NCBI GenBank assembly: GCA_016793585.1
Contig: JAEUJR010000232.1
Location: 1 to 9,698 of the forward strand
Source of the DNA: Archangium sp.
GTDB lineage: Bacteria; Myxococcota; Myxococcia; Myxococcales; Myxococcaceae
Length of the DNA stretch: 9,698 nucleotides
Reading direction: 5' to 3'
Shown: one piece after another, positions 8,839 to 9,698 of the stretch
How positions within the stretch are numbered: position 1 is the stretch's first letter
Layout of the letters: each line of letters starts with the position of its first letter
Notes under the pieces: model-generated
The model's database searches: none
The model's input: only the letters and a program-made list of their open reading frames with translations
Told to the model about the DNA's origin: nothing
Position numbers and translations under genes: made by a program

Positions 8839-9698
8839 ATGAAGCTCAAGCAGCGGCCAGAAGACTTCTCGGTGAAGGAGTCGTACCGCTTCGACGAAGA
8901 CGTCGACGGCAAGTACCGCGTCTACTTGATGGACAAGCAGAAGCTGTCGACCTTCGACGCGGTCAACCGCATCACGAAGAAGTTCGGCTTGAAGCCGGGC
9001 GCCATCAGCTTCTGCGGCCTCAAGGACAAGCAGGGCCGCACCGAGCAGCTCATCGCCGTCGAGGGCTTCGACGTCGACATGCAGGACCCCGATCTGCGCC
9101 TGAAGTTCCTGGGCCGCATCGCCGCGCCGCTCACCGCGGCCAACACCACCTCGAACCGCTTCGCCGTCACCGTGCGCCAGCTGCGCGAGCAGGAGCTGCA
9201 GGACGTGACGATGGCCGTCTCAGAGGTCGGCCGCCTCGGCGTGGTGAACTACTTCGACAACCAGCGCTTCGGCTCGCTCAAACACGGGCAGGGCTTCATC
9301 GCGAAGGACCTGCTCAAGGGAAACTTCGAGGCCGCGCTCAAGAACTACATGGCGGTGCCCTCCCCGCTCGATCTCACCGACGACGCGAAGGTGAAGGCGT
9401 TCTGGGCCGAGCACTGGGGAGAGTGGACGGCGCACTGCCCGTACGACGCGGCCAACAAGAAGTACGGCCGCATCTTGAACGTGCTCCGCAAAGCGCCGCG
9501 CAACTTCGTCGAGGCGTTCCTGCAGATCGACGCGCAGTACCGCGCGCTGCTGCTGTTCACCGACCAGTCGTATCTGTGGAACGAGTCTGCGCGCCGGCTC
9601 ATGCAGCTCATTCTGCCGCGCGAGTCGTTGTTCGTGATGCCGTACCAGGCAGGCTCGCTGCTCCATCACCGTGACGCGCCGTCTGATCTGCTCGCGTG
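8839..9698 (+). CDS. truD: tRNA pseudouridine(13) synthase TruD (3' end outside window)
   Basis: The frame is open from an ATG at 8839 to the window edge (286 residues plus 2 nt); E. coli TruD is 349 residues. TruD converts uridine 13 of tRNAs to pseudouridine. The N-terminal KQRPEDFSVKE (4-14) matches the family's 'PeDF.V.E' strand. The catalytic motif is FCGLKDKQGRTEQ (58-70) with catalytic Asp63. NRFAVTVRQL (106-115) and VVNYFDNQRFG (135-145) follow, with Asn137 and Phe139 equivalent to the conserved active-site Asn and Phe. The start fits: the conserved PeDF segment sits a few residues from Met1, slightly shorter than in E. coli, where extra residues precede it. The gene follows the SUFU-like gene after 49 nt with no terminator between them, so they may share a transcript. 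No Shine-Dalgarno is visible. Confidence 0.93.
   Translation, partial: MKLKQRPEDFSVKESYRFDEDVDGKYRVYLMDKQKLSTFDAVNRITKKFGLKPGAISFCGLKDKQGRTEQLIAVEGFDVDMQDPDLRLKFLGRIAAPLTAANTTSNRFAVTVRQLREQELQDVTMAVSEVGRLGVVNYFDNQRFGSLKHGQGFIAKDLLKGNFEAALKNYMAVPSPLDLTDDAKVKAFWAEHWGEWTAHCPYDAANKKYGRILNVLRKAPRNFVEAFLQIDAQYRALLLFTDQSYLWNESARRLMQLILPRESLFVMPYQAGSLLHHRDAPSDLLA

Noticed and set aside
7494..8912. Minus-strand open frame of 472 codons covering the SUFU-like gene and the divergent spacer
   Set aside because: It is compositionally biased (Arg/His/Gly) and would run through the spacer and into the cyclase gene. The plus-strand SUFU-like frame has the recognisable motifs.

Overview
This is a high-GC window of about two-thirds G+C by eye. 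It is dense with protein-coding genes and has almost no non-coding sequence. The gene content points to a Myxococcota (myxobacterial, former delta-proteobacterial) chromosome: a Hanks-type Ser/Thr kinase with an N-terminal zinc ribbon and a periplasmic sensor domain, an FHA-GAF-nucleotide cyclase, TPR proteins and GspC-type PDZ proteins. That assignment is an inference from gene families and composition, not from a marker gene. I see no rRNA, tRNA, mobile element, CRISPR array or recognisable prophage.

Layout. Positions 1-395 (+) hold the 3' end of a TPR-repeat protein. It converges, with only 6 nt between stop codons, on a run of six minus-strand genes that read from 7630 down to 402. In transcription order these are: an FHA-GAF-class III nucleotide cyclase (7630-5945); a membrane Ser/Thr kinase (5948-3939, start overlapping the cyclase stop as GTGA); a 53-residue Cys-rich putative zinc protein (3881-3720, strong Shine-Dalgarno); an SsnA-like amidohydrolase that has lost most of its metal ligands (3672-2356); an RlmI/RlmK-like SAM methyltransferase (2371-1442, overlapping the amidohydrolase by 16 nt); and a secreted protein with a secretin N0/STN-like domain and two PDZ-like modules, the second resembling GspC (1442-402, overlapping as TGATG). 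A 91-nt divergent spacer (7631-7721) separates this run from a plus-strand pair: a suppressor-of-fused (SUFU)-like protein (7722-8789) and the start of tRNA pseudouridine synthase TruD (8839 to the window end).

How the genes may work together. The cyclase and kinase are translationally coupled. FHA domains bind phosphothreonine, so the kinase is a plausible source of the phosphopeptide read by the cyclase's FHA domain, which would link Ser/Thr phosphorylation to cAMP or cGMP synthesis. The kinase spans the membrane and carries a large extracytoplasmic domain that could sense the envelope, and the last gene of the run is also predicted to be exported. The downstream genes may simply be carried on the same transcript.

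The observations most worth a second look are the apparently metal-dead SsnA-like protein, the kinase/FHA-cyclase pair, the internally duplicated N0-PDZ-PDZ exported protein, the small Cys-rich gene, and the lone SUFU-like protein with a histone-like Lys-rich tail. I saw no unmistakable new defence or mobile system.
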